Source: DAIRET01 sp036795455
Lineage (GTDB): Bacteria > Bacteroidota > Ignavibacteria > Ignavibacteriales > Ignavibacteriaceae
Assembly (NCBI GenBank): GCA_036795455.1
Contig: DAIRET010000013.1
Coordinates: 1 to 28,766, forward strand
Direction of reading: 5' to 3'
Length of the DNA stretch: 28,766 nucleotides
The notes under the pieces were generated by a model. The model was given only the letters and a program-made list of their open reading frames with translations, was not told the DNA's origin and ran no database searches. This document shows, one piece after another, positions 7,729 to 16,240 of the stretch. Position 1 is the stretch's first letter. Every line of letters begins with the position of its first letter. Made by a program: the position numbers and the translations under genes.

Positions 7729-8642
7729 ATGCAAAAACCGGTTGCTCATAGTGATCTAATCAGTCAAAAGAGAATCGTAAAGATTAGTTTCTTTATCGAC
7801 TTGCTTATAGTTATACCTGTAATAATTATTGCCGTGCTTTCCAATTCATTGGTGCTTGCCTCGGACGTATTCGGGTATTTCTTTACTCTTTCAGCTTCTT
7901 CAATATCTTTAATAGTTCTTAATAAATGTATCCGTAATGAACGGGGGAAATATGATTTCGGAATGGGTAAACTTGAAAGCCTTAGCGCTCTCGTTACTTC
8001 TACTTTTATGATATTGATGCTTTTCCTATTAGCCTACCTTTCGGTTATACGGATTGTAGACACAGTTGAACTCAATGTCAAATATGTGCTCGCAGGTATC
8101 TTCATCCAGGCTTTAGGTTTTGTTATCAATATTTATATCTGGGTCCAATCTAAAAAACTTTCGCGAAAAGGAGCTTCTCCTATAATGGAAGCTCAATGGC
8201 GGGTTAACAGAGCAAATGCATACAGCAATGTATTTGTTATACTTTCATTATCGCTTGCACTTATATTTAATAACAGTAACTGAGCAAACTATATTGACCC
8301 TGTTAGCGCTATGCTGCTTATCGCTTTTACCGGCAAATCGTTTATTGAATTGATTAAAAGTTCGCTTTCGGATTTATTAGACCATACACTTGACGAGGGG
8401 CTTCAATTAAAAATATTCAACCTCCTTGCCGGGCATGAAGAAGGGTATGAAAGGTTTTATGACGTTCGCTCCAGGAAATCCGGCAGTAAAATTTTTATAG
8501 ATATTTCGCTTGGATTTGACCCGGTTAGAAAAATAGGCGATGCACTTGATATAGCCCGAAGGTTAAAAGAAAAACTTGAAGTTGAAATTCCAGGGTGTGA
8601 AGTAAACGTTCTTATCAATTCACTTGAAGAATTTGAAGAGAC
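7729..8642 (+). pseudogene. CDF (cation diffusion facilitator)-like transporter, interrupted by TGA
   Basis: The frame opens at ATG 7729, stops at TGA 8281-8283 after 184 residues, and continues in the same frame with ANYIDPVSAMLLIA and a CDF-type cytoplasmic domain (LLDHTLDE...SGSKIFIDISLGFDP...GCEVNVLINS). Together they give a full CDF fold: about six membrane helices, the GKYDFGMGKLESLSAL loop and the C-terminal dimer domain. The TGA sits where Trp would fit (SN-stop-ANYIDP), so TGG to TGA is the simplest explanation. The zinc ligands of classical CDF proteins are mostly missing: TM2 reads SDVFGYF (first Asp kept, second replaced), TM5 reads NRANAYSN without His or Asp, and the C-terminal His residues are absent. 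Either a decayed gene or a metal-independent relative with a sequencing error. Confidence 0.65.
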
Positions 8643-9214
8643 GATGAATATTAAAAATGTGCCGTGTACTTTGATGCTCCTTACAAATAAAAAGATTGAG
8701 GGGTGTATCGAATTGGCAAAAAGCATGTTTCCCTGCCGAACATCTTGAAAATATTAAAACCGAACTTCTTGCTTCTGTCTATCCGCAAAAATATATTAAA
8801 CAAATCTATGATTTAGGTAAAGACAAACCCCGTTACTGGGTAGGAATTAAAGATGATAAAATAGTTGGATTTGCAGGCACTTATTTTGTCAACACCGAGC
8901 CGGATACCGTCTGGGGGGGATGGATAGCAATTCATCCCGGCTTAATAAAACCGGATTCGGAAATACTAAAATATATGATGTGGAAAATTGCTTTTGAATC
9001 AAGGCAGACCGGGAGAACGGTTTTCCGGCTTTCAACATCATGTTACCCTAATTCCCCCGTTGTGAATCAATTCTTAGATGATATAGGATTACATATATTC
9101 GGTAAAGAAAAGAGCAGCGGTTATGATTCATTGTATCGCCAAATTGATATAGCAAAACTGTATGAAAAAATCAGACCGAATACAAAACGTTTCTATACAA
9201 CGGTAATAACATAG
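8643..9214 (+). pseudogene. GNAT acetyltransferase-like domain, frameshifted
   Basis: The CDF frame runs without a stop into MNIKNVPCTLMLL and IEGCIELAKSMFP, which looks like the beginning of a GNAT domain, then hits TGA at 8746. The rest of the domain (AEHLENIKTELL, YWVGIKDDKIVGFAGTYFV, the WIAIHP strand, the DDIGLHIFG end) lies in the +1 frame up to TAG 9214. Removing one base from the TTTCCC run at 8728-8733 rejoins MFP to AEHLENIK. With the upstream TGA read through as well, the locus would encode one CDF-GNAT protein of about 494 residues. A TTG at 8696 opens the second frame, but it would give a poor N-terminus. Substrate is unknown. Confidence 0.6.
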
Positions 9215-9261
9215 AGAAATCTCTCTTATTATTATCTATTGAAAACTTAGAAGAGTTACAT

Positions 9262-9600
9262 TTATCCTAATATCCATTTTTTCCATAAATCCGGCTGGTA
9301 ACCTATTGTGGCTTCTCGCCCGTTCCGTACAATAGGCGTGGTAAAAAGGAGTGGGTCGTTCAGTAGTTCTTCTTTGGTATCAAATTTCATGAATTGTAAA
9401 TTCCGTTTTTTATACTGCTTCCCACCGGTATTTATTAGCTGTTCAAGCGGTACCGAGATTTTAATACTCTCAAGTTCACCTTTGGATACACCTTTTTCAG
9501 ATAAGTCGCGGTAGTGAAAAGGGATTCTTCTTTCTTTGAAAAACCGTTCCGCTTTCCTTGTTTCATTGCAGCTTTTTGTACCGAATATTTGTATGTTCAT
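9262..9600 (-). CDS. ArsC/Spx-family thioredoxin-fold protein
   Basis: 112 residues, the usual length of the ArsC/Spx/YffB group. It begins MNIQIFGTKSCNETRKAERFF, with the single active-site Cys11 and the downstream Arg of the CxxxxR pattern. FHYRDLSEKGVSKGEL and TPIVRNG (cis-Pro loop with Arg) are also family marks. There is no CxxC, so it is not a redox-switch Spx. Whether it reduces arsenate is uncertain: no arsR or arsenite pump is nearby, and many such proteins are of unknown function. The gene ends facing the damaged GNAT locus and sits 10 bp downstream of the RNA methyltransferase gene, probably in the same transcript. Confidence 0.8.
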   Translation of the reverse strand: MNIQIFGTKSCNETRKAERFFKERRIPFHYRDLSEKGVSKGELESIKISVPLEQLINTGGKQYKKRNLQFMKFDTKEELLNDPLLFTTPIVRNGREATIGYQPDLWKKWILG

Positions 9601-9610
9601 AATGTAATTG

Positions 9611-11053
9611 TTAAAAATCTAAAAATATTTCCTGCGTTCTTTTGGCACGGGGGAACCGGCTTTTAATCCCGGAATCACCTATAACTGCTGTTCCGAGTAT
9701 CACCCCGTTAAAACGGATTACTGTTTGTCCCTTTAAACCGGATTCTTTTTTTATTATTCCCCCCTGCAAATAACATTTAAGTTCTTCCATCGAAGAGATA
9801 TCGTAAATACTGCCTGATATTGTATCTGCAAGAACTTGAGCCGCCTGCGTATGAAAAATAATCACTATATTCTTATCGAATGTTCCGAACTTTGTTCCTA
9901 TCCTGTTAAAACGGTCGGGATTATCATCTTCAAAGCCGCCGTCAACAAAGAAGATGTCATTCGATTTAAGGAAATATTTATACTCCGCAAGTTTATCAAG
10001 CGGGATTCCGAAAAGTGCTGCTGTTTTTGTAAGGTGTATTTTCAAATCTTTAAAAGGTGTAAAACTTAACCTGCTTTTCGAAATTTCCGGCTTTGCAGTC
10101 TGTTCAATAAAACCGGTCTTTCTAATTTTAATGAGAAAGAAACCTTCCGAACCGATTTCCCACGGAATTAATCTTCTTCCGTCTTTTATGGAAGGATGAA
10201 AATCAACACCACGGAATTGAGTAAGAGTCTCAATTGATTTCAGCGGTAGTTCAACCGGTAGAATTTCAAATGGATATTTTTTAATCAACTTATCAATAAC
10301 AGCTTCGTTTTCTTCTACTGTCATTGTACATGTTGAGTAAACGAGTTCTCCCCCTTCTTTCAACATTCGTAATGCGGATACAAGAAGTTTGTACTGTAGC
10401 TCTGCCAAACCGGGAAGTTTCTGCTCCGACCACCAATTCCCCACTTCCCCTTTCTTTTGCATAATACCCAATCCGCTGCAAGGTGCATCAACAAGGATTT
10501 TATCAAAATAGTTGTAATAAAACCGGCTCAACCATTCACCCCGGTTATGATGAACGCCTGTATTCATTATGTTCATCCGGTCAAGATTATAAACAAGAGT
10601 TTTTACCCTGTCAAGTTGAATTTCATTTACTACAAGCGTCCCTTTATTTTGCATCAACCCTGCAAGCTGCGTTGTTTTTGAACCGGGAGCCGAGCATAGG
10701 TCAAGTACTCTATCCGAACTCCCCGGTTGTAAAACAAGGGCGGGAATCATTGAAGAGAGACTTTGCACATAATACTCCCCGGTTATATGCTCAATTGTTT
10801 TTCCCGTTAAACTATGATTTGACAAAACCCGCAGTGCATTAGGAATAGCCTCCACCTCTTCGGTTTCTATTTTATAAAGCGATGATAGTTTTTTCTTCAA
10901 TGCCGCTCTATTCGTTTTGATTGAATTTACACGAATAAACTGTTCCGCATCTTTTTGAATATATTCTGAATATTTTTCAACTGCTTCTTCACCGTAAAGT
11001 TCAAGCAGGTAAGCCGTAATATTATCGCTCAAAGAATAGCCTTGATTTCTCAA
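9611..11053 (-). CDS. NOP2/Sun (RsmB/RsmF)-type RNA cytosine-5 methyltransferase
   Basis: 480 residues. The N-terminal RNA-binding segment is followed by a Rossmann methyltransferase: SAM motif VLDLCSAPGSKT (116-127), motif IV DAPCSG (189-194, C192) and motif VI STCTM with catalytic C242. The two cysteines are the m5C signature: C242 attacks C6 of cytosine, C192 helps release. About 170 further C-terminal residues resemble the extra domain of RsmF/YebU-type rRNA enzymes, so 16S rRNA is the probable target; other RNA targets cannot be excluded. The start is TTG (11053-11051), overlapping the previous gene's TGA as TTGA with GGTGAG just upstream, which suggests translational coupling. Confidence 0.88.
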   Translation of the reverse strand: MRNQGYSLSDNITAYLLELYGEEAVEKYSEYIQKDAEQFIRVNSIKTNRAALKKKLSSLYKIETEEVEAIPNALRVLSNHSLTGKTIEHITGEYYVQSLSSMIPALVLQPGSSDRVLDLCSAPGSKTTQLAGLMQNKGTLVVNEIQLDRVKTLVYNLDRMNIMNTGVHHNRGEWLSRFYYNYFDKILVDAPCSGLGIMQKKGEVGNWWSEQKLPGLAELQYKLLVSALRMLKEGGELVYSTCTMTVEENEAVIDKLIKKYPFEILPVELPLKSIETLTQFRGVDFHPSIKDGRRLIPWEIGSEGFFLIKIRKTGFIEQTAKPEISKSRLSFTPFKDLKIHLTKTAALFGIPLDKLAEYKYFLKSNDIFFVDGGFEDDNPDRFNRIGTKFGTFDKNIVIIFHTQAAQVLADTISGSIYDISSMEELKCYLQGGIIKKESGLKGQTVIRFNGVILGTAVIGDSGIKSRFPRAKRTQEIFLDF

Positions 11054-11478
11054 TATCTCACCAGGTTAATTACTTTCAAAATATCATTGATGATTGTGTT
11101 CCCGTTTTCTCCTTCGGGAAATTCGGTTTTATAATTGCCGTTGATTTCCTTTATTATCGAATCAACGTATTTATGGTAGATTGTTACAACGGTTTTGATA
11201 TCCTCTACACTCTTCGGAATAGTAACAGCTTTAGTTTTCAGCCGGCTTGAATAGACAAGGTATTTTGCTTTTTTTACGTCCGGCACATTGAATACGGGCG
11301 TTCCGTCTAATAAAGAAATTTCATGATGACCGAAAAGTTCTTCGCCGGGGATAAGAACTTTACCCGGCATTTCTATCTCTTCAGTTTCGCATTCGTGTAA
11401 AAAATCAACCGGGAAAGATTTAATGCCGGATGCGGTGATTCTTTTTACTTCCTTCTGAACGAACTCTTTTTCAGTCAT
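11050..11478 (-). CDS. Unrecognised 142-residue protein
   Basis: I do not recognise a family. It is a soluble-looking protein with no signal peptide or membrane segment. The first part is acidic (HECETEEIEMPG), a middle beta-rich part reads VLIPGEELFGHHEISLLDG and VPDVKKAKYLVYSSR, and the last ~60 residues look helical (VEDIKTVVTIYHKYVDSIIKEI). It lies three bases after bshA and shares a TTGA overlap with the RNA methyltransferase, so it belongs to that operon and is certainly a real gene by position. Any tie to bacillithiol or RNA modification would be a guess. Confidence 0.75.
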   Translation of the reverse strand: MTEKEFVQKEVKRITASGIKSFPVDFLHECETEEIEMPGKVLIPGEELFGHHEISLLDGTPVFNVPDVKKAKYLVYSSRLKTKAVTIPKSVEDIKTVVTIYHKYVDSIIKEINGNYKTEFPEGENGNTIINDILKVINLVRY

Positions 11479-11481
11479 GCG

Positions 11482-12606
11482 TTATTCGCTCAATACTTTT
11501 TCGTAATACTTTTCATACATCGGAAGAACAATCGATTTGTCAAACGATTCTACTGCTCTTTTTCTTGCTTTTGTTGAAAACAATTTGTATTTCTTTTCGT
11601 TGGATAGAAGGTCTATAGTATATTTCGCCATCCTTTCAACATCTCCAATCTCTGCAATAAATCCATTTTGATTATGAACAACAAGCTCCGGTAAACCGCC
11701 AACAGATGAACTAATCACAGGTATTCCGCAGGCCATGGCTTCAAGCGCTGCTAATCCGAAACTCTCCGACTGGGAAGGAATTAAAAACACATCCGAGGCA
11801 TTCAGAATATCCGTTAATGCTTCCTGCTTACCGAGAAACATGACTTTCTCGCAAAGATTTAGTTCGCGGCAGAGCCTTTCGCATTCGGAACGGTCGGGAC
11901 CGTCGCCCACAAGAACAAGTTTGGATGAAATTTCTTTTTGAACTTTTTCAAATATTCGTATTGTGTCCGAAACTCTTTTAACCACTCTAAAGTTCGATGT
12001 ATGTACAAGCAGTTTTTCATTGTTCGGTGCAAGTTTCTTTCTTAACGGCGATTCTTCTGCCGGTGCAAACAGCGATGTATCAACAAAGTTGGGAATAACT
12101 TCAATTTCTTTTTCGATATGATAATTGGTTAATGTTTTCTCTTTCAAGAATCTTGATACAGCCGTAACTCCGTCGCTTTGCTCAATACTGAATTTTACGA
12201 GATGAACAAATGAAGGTTCAAGCCCTACAAGTGTAATATCGGTTCCATGGAGTGTAGTAATGACTTTAACTTCTTTCTGTTTTTTTAGTATTTCCTTTGC
12301 AAGGAATGCACTAATCGCATGAGGGATTGCATAATGAACGTGGAGCAAGTCGAGGTTTTCATATGTCGCAACCTCAATCATTTTGCTTGCAAGTTCAAGG
12401 CTGTAGAGCGAAAACTCGAACAGCGGGTAACTGCTCATTTCTACTTCGTGAAAGAATATATTTTCAACAAAGCGATTAAGCCGGAAAGGGAGTGCGTAAC
12501 TTATAAAATGGACCTGGTGTCCTTTTAATGCAAGTTCCTTTCCCAGCTCGGTAGCAATCACACCGCTGCCGCCGTACGTTGGATAACAAGTAATTCCGAT
12601 TTTCAT
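11482..12606 (-). CDS. bshA: N-acetyl-alpha-D-glucosaminyl L-malate synthase (bacillithiol step 1)
   Basis: 374 residues, the normal BshA length. It is a GT4-family glycosyltransferase that joins GlcNAc from UDP-GlcNAc to L-malate, the first step of bacillithiol synthesis in the cytoplasm. BshA marks are the N-terminus KIGITCYPTYGGSGV, the malate-side segment FISYALPFRLNRF, LDLLHVHYAIPHA, and the nucleotide-sugar site SESFGLAALEAMACGIPVI with the Glu pair of GT4 enzymes. bshB and bshC are not in the window. It starts a minus-strand group with the unknown 142-residue gene and the RNA methyltransferase. The 102 bp before it hold an inverted repeat but no exact TAnnTTTG promoter. Confidence 0.93.
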   Translation of the reverse strand: MKIGITCYPTYGGSGVIATELGKELALKGHQVHFISYALPFRLNRFVENIFFHEVEMSSYPLFEFSLYSLELASKMIEVATYENLDLLHVHYAIPHAISAFLAKEILKKQKEVKVITTLHGTDITLVGLEPSFVHLVKFSIEQSDGVTAVSRFLKEKTLTNYHIEKEIEVIPNFVDTSLFAPAEESPLRKKLAPNNEKLLVHTSNFRVVKRVSDTIRIFEKVQKEISSKLVLVGDGPDRSECERLCRELNLCEKVMFLGKQEALTDILNASDVFLIPSQSESFGLAALEAMACGIPVISSSVGGLPELVVHNQNGFIAEIGDVERMAKYTIDLLSNEKKYKLFSTKARKRAVESFDKSIVLPMYEKYYEKVLSE

Positions 12607-12632
12607 TGATGCTCTAAAGTTAATTTAATGGG

Positions 12633-12665
12633 TGGTTTAAAATAAATATCTTTTTCATTAAACCA
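12633..12665. repeat. Inverted repeat upstream of bshA
   Basis: TGGTTTAA (12633-12640) and TTAAACCA (12658-12665), a perfect 8-bp pair with an AT-rich 17-base loop, 27 bp before the bshA start and 44 bp after the propeller gene. There is no following T-run on the minus strand. It may be an operator for bshA or a weak terminator of the B12 operon. Confidence 0.35.
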
Positions 12666-12708
12666 TAACCAATAATTACTTCAGATAATTCAAACCGGGT
12701 ATTCGTAC

Positions 12709-14031
12709 TTATTTTTGGAGTATCATTTTTCTTGCAACATTTTGCCCTTCATAGGATAACCTATAAATATATACACCGCTTGTAAGGCTGTTCGCATTAA
12801 ATTTAACCTCATAATTCCCGGGAGATTTATGTTCATTTACAAGGGTTGCCGCTTCATTCCCGAGAATATCATATACTATAAGTTTCACTTTTGAAGTCTG
12901 GCTTTTGACGTTTGACGGAATAGAAAACTTTATGGCTGTTTCCGGGTTAAAAGGATTCGGATAATTCTGTTCAAGTGAATACTCGGAAACGATATTACTC
13001 TCCGTAATACTTGATGGAGAGTTGGTATACTTCAATACGACTCTCCGCGGTGCAATCCCGGTAGAATAACTATTCTTCATTGTCCCATTATTTTCATATA
13101 ATGTAAGCGAACCGGTTACTGTAAAACTTTTTGCATCAAGAACATAATGCGTTAATCCGGAGAAATCATAAGCGTATCCGTAATAGTAATTGTTCGGGAA
13201 TACAGATGGAATACAGACAGCAATAGTGCTGTCGTCTTTATTCAAAGAAACAATATCATTGTTGTAGGAGATGAAATAGAAATCGTCGTTTATAGAGGCG
13301 ACATTCAAATTAGACCCAAAGCCCTGCCCGGGAATGGAGTAAACTTTTTCCGCATGAAACGAAGTTGTATCAATTACAATTATTCTTCCAGTTGAACCAT
13401 CACCGGGAACCCCGACAAACAGTTTTCCGCTTCCGTCGGATGCAAGTGAAGACGGGTCTTTACCAACATTAATTACTGTAATAACTGAATCCGTTTTACT
13501 ATCTATTACCGAGACTGTTGAATCCACTGCTCCGCCGTACAGACTTGTATTTGCTACAAAAACATAATCGCCTACGGATAAAATTTCTTGCGGGTAAACA
13601 CCGACATTGATTGTTTTGACACTGGGGAAGTCATTCATATTTATAACCGATACATTGCTTGCAGGTCCGTTGGTTATATAGATTTTGTTGTTTGCTATTG
13701 CGAGCGAATAAGGGTTTGTCCCCACACTAGTAAAGCTTTGAACTACACCATTTGTGTCTAATTTATAGATTTTCCCTGCAGCTCCATAAGACCCCTGTTC
13801 CGTTAAGTAAAGATTATCCTTGTAAACAATTAAACCATCCGGGTATAATCCGATTGCTCCCGGGGAAAAAATACTTGTATTAAATTGCGATGTTGAATTG
13901 TCAAGCAGAGATAGTTTTGACGAACCGGGAGAAAACCCGCCTTCCGACAAAACATAAACTTTCGATAATGTTTGTGCGCTTAATAACGAGTTAATGAATA
14001 AAAATATAATTATTAAAGTACTCTTTTTCAT
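12709..14031 (-). CDS. YncE/BtuG-like beta-propeller with T9SS sorting domain
   Basis: 440 residues. Signal peptide 1-19 (SLLSAQ). Residues about 22-335 form repeated propeller blades with the recurring pattern of V-G-x-x-P followed by a strand and an 'x-x-Y-I/V-x-N' turn (SVGTNPYSLAIANNKIYITN, NVGVYPQEILSVGDYVFVAN, NVGKDPSSLASDGSGKLFVG), as in YncE-like and DUF5074 proteins. Residues about 352-440 are a type A T9SS sorting domain (QNYPNPFNPETAIKF ... GVYIYRL ... KMILQK). It follows the BtuB-like receptor by 11 bp under one cobalamin riboswitch. In Bacteroides the propeller lipoprotein BtuG sits on BtuB and binds B12; here a T9SS anchor replaces the lipid anchor. B12 binding is inferred from fold and context only. 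Confidence 0.85.
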   Translation of the reverse strand: MKKSTLIIIFLFINSLLSAQTLSKVYVLSEGGFSPGSSKLSLLDNSTSQFNTSIFSPGAIGLYPDGLIVYKDNLYLTEQGSYGAAGKIYKLDTNGVVQSFTSVGTNPYSLAIANNKIYITNGPASNVSVINMNDFPSVKTINVGVYPQEILSVGDYVFVANTSLYGGAVDSTVSVIDSKTDSVITVINVGKDPSSLASDGSGKLFVGVPGDGSTGRIIVIDTTSFHAEKVYSIPGQGFGSNLNVASINDDFYFISYNNDIVSLNKDDSTIAVCIPSVFPNNYYYGYAYDFSGLTHYVLDAKSFTVTGSLTLYENNGTMKNSYSTGIAPRRVVLKYTNSPSSITESNIVSEYSLEQNYPNPFNPETAIKFSIPSNVKSQTSKVKLIVYDILGNEAATLVNEHKSPGNYEVKFNANSLTSGVYIYRLSYEGQNVARKMILQK

Positions 14032-14042
14032 TATAGTCCTAA

Positions 14043-15980
14043 TTAATAGTTGAATAATAGCGTTAATGTATAATTTCTTAGCGGCATCGGGTAGCCCGGC
14101 ATTGATTGGTAATCAACATTGAATAAGTTGTCAACCTCGAACCTAATAGTTGCCGAACCATATGGCAATAAATAGTTATAACTTATATTTCCACTTACAA
14201 GTTGATACGGTTCAAGATTCACAAGGTTTTCCTGATCCGAATACCTTTTCCCTGTCATTGTATAAAAAATGTTTATTCCAATATCTCTTGCTTTCAACAT
14301 CAATTTGAGGTTAGCGGAACTTAACGGAACATATATTAAATACTTTTCGAATGTAGGATCACCCGGATAATCTTCGCTTGTTTTTTTCGAGTTGATTAAC
14401 TGGTATCCCCCTTCAAATCTTATTGAATATTGCCGTAATATCTTTTTCTCAAATGATAGTGAAACCGATACTACTCTTGATACTGAAGTCGAAATATTTT
14501 TCGGCGACCAAAGTCTGTTTCTATTGGGTGTCCAGATGATTTTGTCATCAGCCTTGATTTCCCTGAACGATAATTCAATATTCCCCGTTACAAACAAGTT
14601 AAAGGAACCAACTAAACCGGCTTCATAACTCACAGACTTTTCAGGTTTCAAGTCTTTATTCCCGGAATTTTTCCAGTAGAGATCATTAAAGGATGGGCTT
14701 CTGAAACCTTTTCCGATATTGCCTTTAATGAATAACGGTAAACCGGCAACCGGTTTTATATTCGTTCCAAAGCCTCCTGAAAAAATGCTTTGACTAATGT
14801 CGGAAAATTTCTCGTAGCGGGCTGAAGGAAAAAACCTAATATCCTTTACCGGCTCTATTTCGGAATAAAACGAAAATGCATAATGCTGCCGTTTCGCTTC
14901 TTCGGATAGTTCATTGCTTTCAAGTTTTGCAAATGCGGTTTCGTACCCGGTGATTAGTTTTACAATACCGGCTTTTATTTCAGTATTGATTCCGGCAGAG
15001 TAAACCATATTATGATAAGTGCTTAGCGGCTGCGGAAATAAGAAATAGTTTTGATAATTGTTTTGGAAACTCAAAAATGAATTCAGTTTAATCGATTCCG
15101 ACAATGCTTTCTGCATTGATAAAATGTTGTTCCAGTTCTTATCAAGTTGATTGGATATTGATGGTGCTGAACCGGTTTCTATTCCGGCAATCTCTTTATA
15201 CTGTCGCGTAAATGTTGATAAATATTTTGCATAGAAATCCGCACCCGGTGTATAAAGCATCATTATACCTACGTCGTAACCGTTAAAACCGGAATTCTCT
15301 CTTTCTTTTATCTTCTCTTCTCCATTTAAGTTTAACTTGTAATCGTAATTCCCTTGGGATGAAGAATTGGAATAGAAAAAGCGGGTGCTAAAAGAAGTAA
15401 ATCTCTTTGATGCATTAATTGAATAATACTTAGTCGAATATGAGCCCGTAGAAGCACTAACTCCAAAGGAAAAATCTTTTTCTCCGATTCCGTTTGGAGG
15501 TATGATATTTATAACTCCGCCTACTGCTCCGCTTCCATATAAGGAACCGGCGCCGTTACTTAAAATTTCTATTTGTCCTAAAATTTCCTTCGGTATTAAA
15601 GAGAGGTCAAGTTCGGAATTTTGGAATGAATTTAGCCTTACTCCATCAAATAGAACAAGTGTATGGGCAGCACCAAGCCCGTTTATTGATGCTGTTTGCA
15701 GAGCTGCTGAATGCCCATAAGTTCTGATATTAACAGTACCCGTGTATTTAAGAATCTCACCTAAACGTTTTCCATTACTGTTTGTTATCGTTTCGGTATC
15801 AATTATCTCGATGCGTGAATCTGTTTGGAGTGCCGTGGTAGTTATCTTTTTTGCAGTAATAACAACCGGGTTCAAAGAATAATTCACCACCGAATCCTGC
15901 CGGGATTGGGGGTAAATGATTAGAAAAGAAAAAAATATGTAAATAAATAAAAGCCGGATGCTTACAGCGAGCACCTGCAT
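14043..15980 (-). CDS. btuB: BtuB-like TonB-dependent cobalamin receptor
   Basis: 645 residues. Signal peptide about 1-26. TonB box-like NPVVITA (37-43). Plug domain about 55-165 (GKRLGEILKYTGTVNIRTYG, the plug strand LVLFDGVRLN, SLYGSGAVGGVINI), then a 22-strand-type barrel ending LRNYTLTLLFNY with an aromatic terminal residue. The conserved receptor segment GFRSPSFNDLYW and the end VDNLFNVDYQSMPGYPMPLR are typical of the BtuB/CirA branch. Assignment to B12 rests mainly on the cobalamin riboswitch immediately upstream. The ATG at 15980 is set by GGAG six bases upstream. Repressed when B12 is sufficient, by inference from the riboswitch. Confidence 0.88.
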   Translation of the reverse strand: MQVLAVSIRLLFIYIFFSFLIIYPQSRQDSVVNYSLNPVVITAKKITTTALQTDSRIEIIDTETITNSNGKRLGEILKYTGTVNIRTYGHSAALQTASINGLGAAHTLVLFDGVRLNSFQNSELDLSLIPKEILGQIEILSNGAGSLYGSGAVGGVINIIPPNGIGEKDFSFGVSASTGSYSTKYYSINASKRFTSFSTRFFYSNSSSQGNYDYKLNLNGEEKIKERENSGFNGYDVGIMMLYTPGADFYAKYLSTFTRQYKEIAGIETGSAPSISNQLDKNWNNILSMQKALSESIKLNSFLSFQNNYQNYFLFPQPLSTYHNMVYSAGINTEIKAGIVKLITGYETAFAKLESNELSEEAKRQHYAFSFYSEIEPVKDIRFFPSARYEKFSDISQSIFSGGFGTNIKPVAGLPLFIKGNIGKGFRSPSFNDLYWKNSGNKDLKPEKSVSYEAGLVGSFNLFVTGNIELSFREIKADDKIIWTPNRNRLWSPKNISTSVSRVVSVSLSFEKKILRQYSIRFEGGYQLINSKKTSEDYPGDPTFEKYLIYVPLSSANLKLMLKARDIGINIFYTMTGKRYSDQENLVNLEPYQLVSGNISYNYLLPYGSATIRFEVDNLFNVDYQSMPGYPMPLRNYTLTLLFNY

Positions 15981-16034
15981 AAAAAACTCCGTATTGCTTT
16001 CGAGAGTAGAGATGAGTTAAAAGCACAACGGAGT
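15981..16034 (-). terminator. Riboswitch expression-platform hairpin overlapping the btuB ribosome site
   Basis: On the minus strand, ACTCCGTTGTGCTTT (16034-16020) pairs with AAAGCAATACGGAGT (16000-15986): 13 of 15 pairs, 19-base loop, followed by six T (15986-15981) that run straight into the btuB ATG. The 3' arm contains the GGAG ribosome site (15990-15987). The same hairpin could thus stop transcription and hide the ribosome site. Confidence 0.75.
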
Positions 16035-16076
16035 CTTTACTCAACCTTACCCGCGAAGATTGATTAATGAATGTTT

Positions 16077-16240
16077 ACGGCAGGTCTCCTGGCTTACCCG
16101 GTTTCGATAGTCTTCCCATTCAAAAAGAAAAGTGACGTTGGTATCGAAACATATCTCTATCAGAAGTCGGGTTTACAGTTGCGCGACAGCACCGGATTTT
16201 CACCGGTTTCCCTATTCTTCCCCGAAAGGGGGACACCGCA
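16077..16240 (-). promoter_or_regulatory. Cobalamin riboswitch
   Basis: Minus-strand matches to the B12-box aptamer in the right order: GGGGAA and AGGGAA near 16215 and 16205, the ACCGGTGAAAATCCGGTGC hairpin with GCTGTCGCGCAACTGTAA (about 16202-16167), a variable arm including the TTTCGATACC/TATCGAAACC helix, and the closing GTAAGCCAGGAGACCTGCC (16097-16079), the classic 3' end of the element. The terminator hairpin and btuB follow directly. By family knowledge it binds adenosylcobalamin-type ligands and lowers expression of downstream transport genes. Confidence 0.95.

Noticed and set aside
8281..8283. UGA read as Trp or selenocysteine in the transporter
   Set aside because: Other genes here end in TGA, including overlapping ATGA and TTGA junctions, and a second lesion (frameshift) lies downstream, so decay or error is simpler.
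9213..9225. AGAGA/TCTCT hairpin at the end of the GNAT frame
   Set aside because: Stem of only four or five pairs with almost no loop; too weak for a terminator.
9262..9600. Spx-type redox regulator
   Set aside because: Only one active-site cysteine (no CxxC) and no RNA polymerase-binding context, so the broader ArsC/YffB-like call is kept.
15799..16044. 81-residue minus-strand frame starting in the riboswitch leader
   Set aside because: It overlaps the terminator and the 5' end of btuB in another frame and has no coding resemblance.
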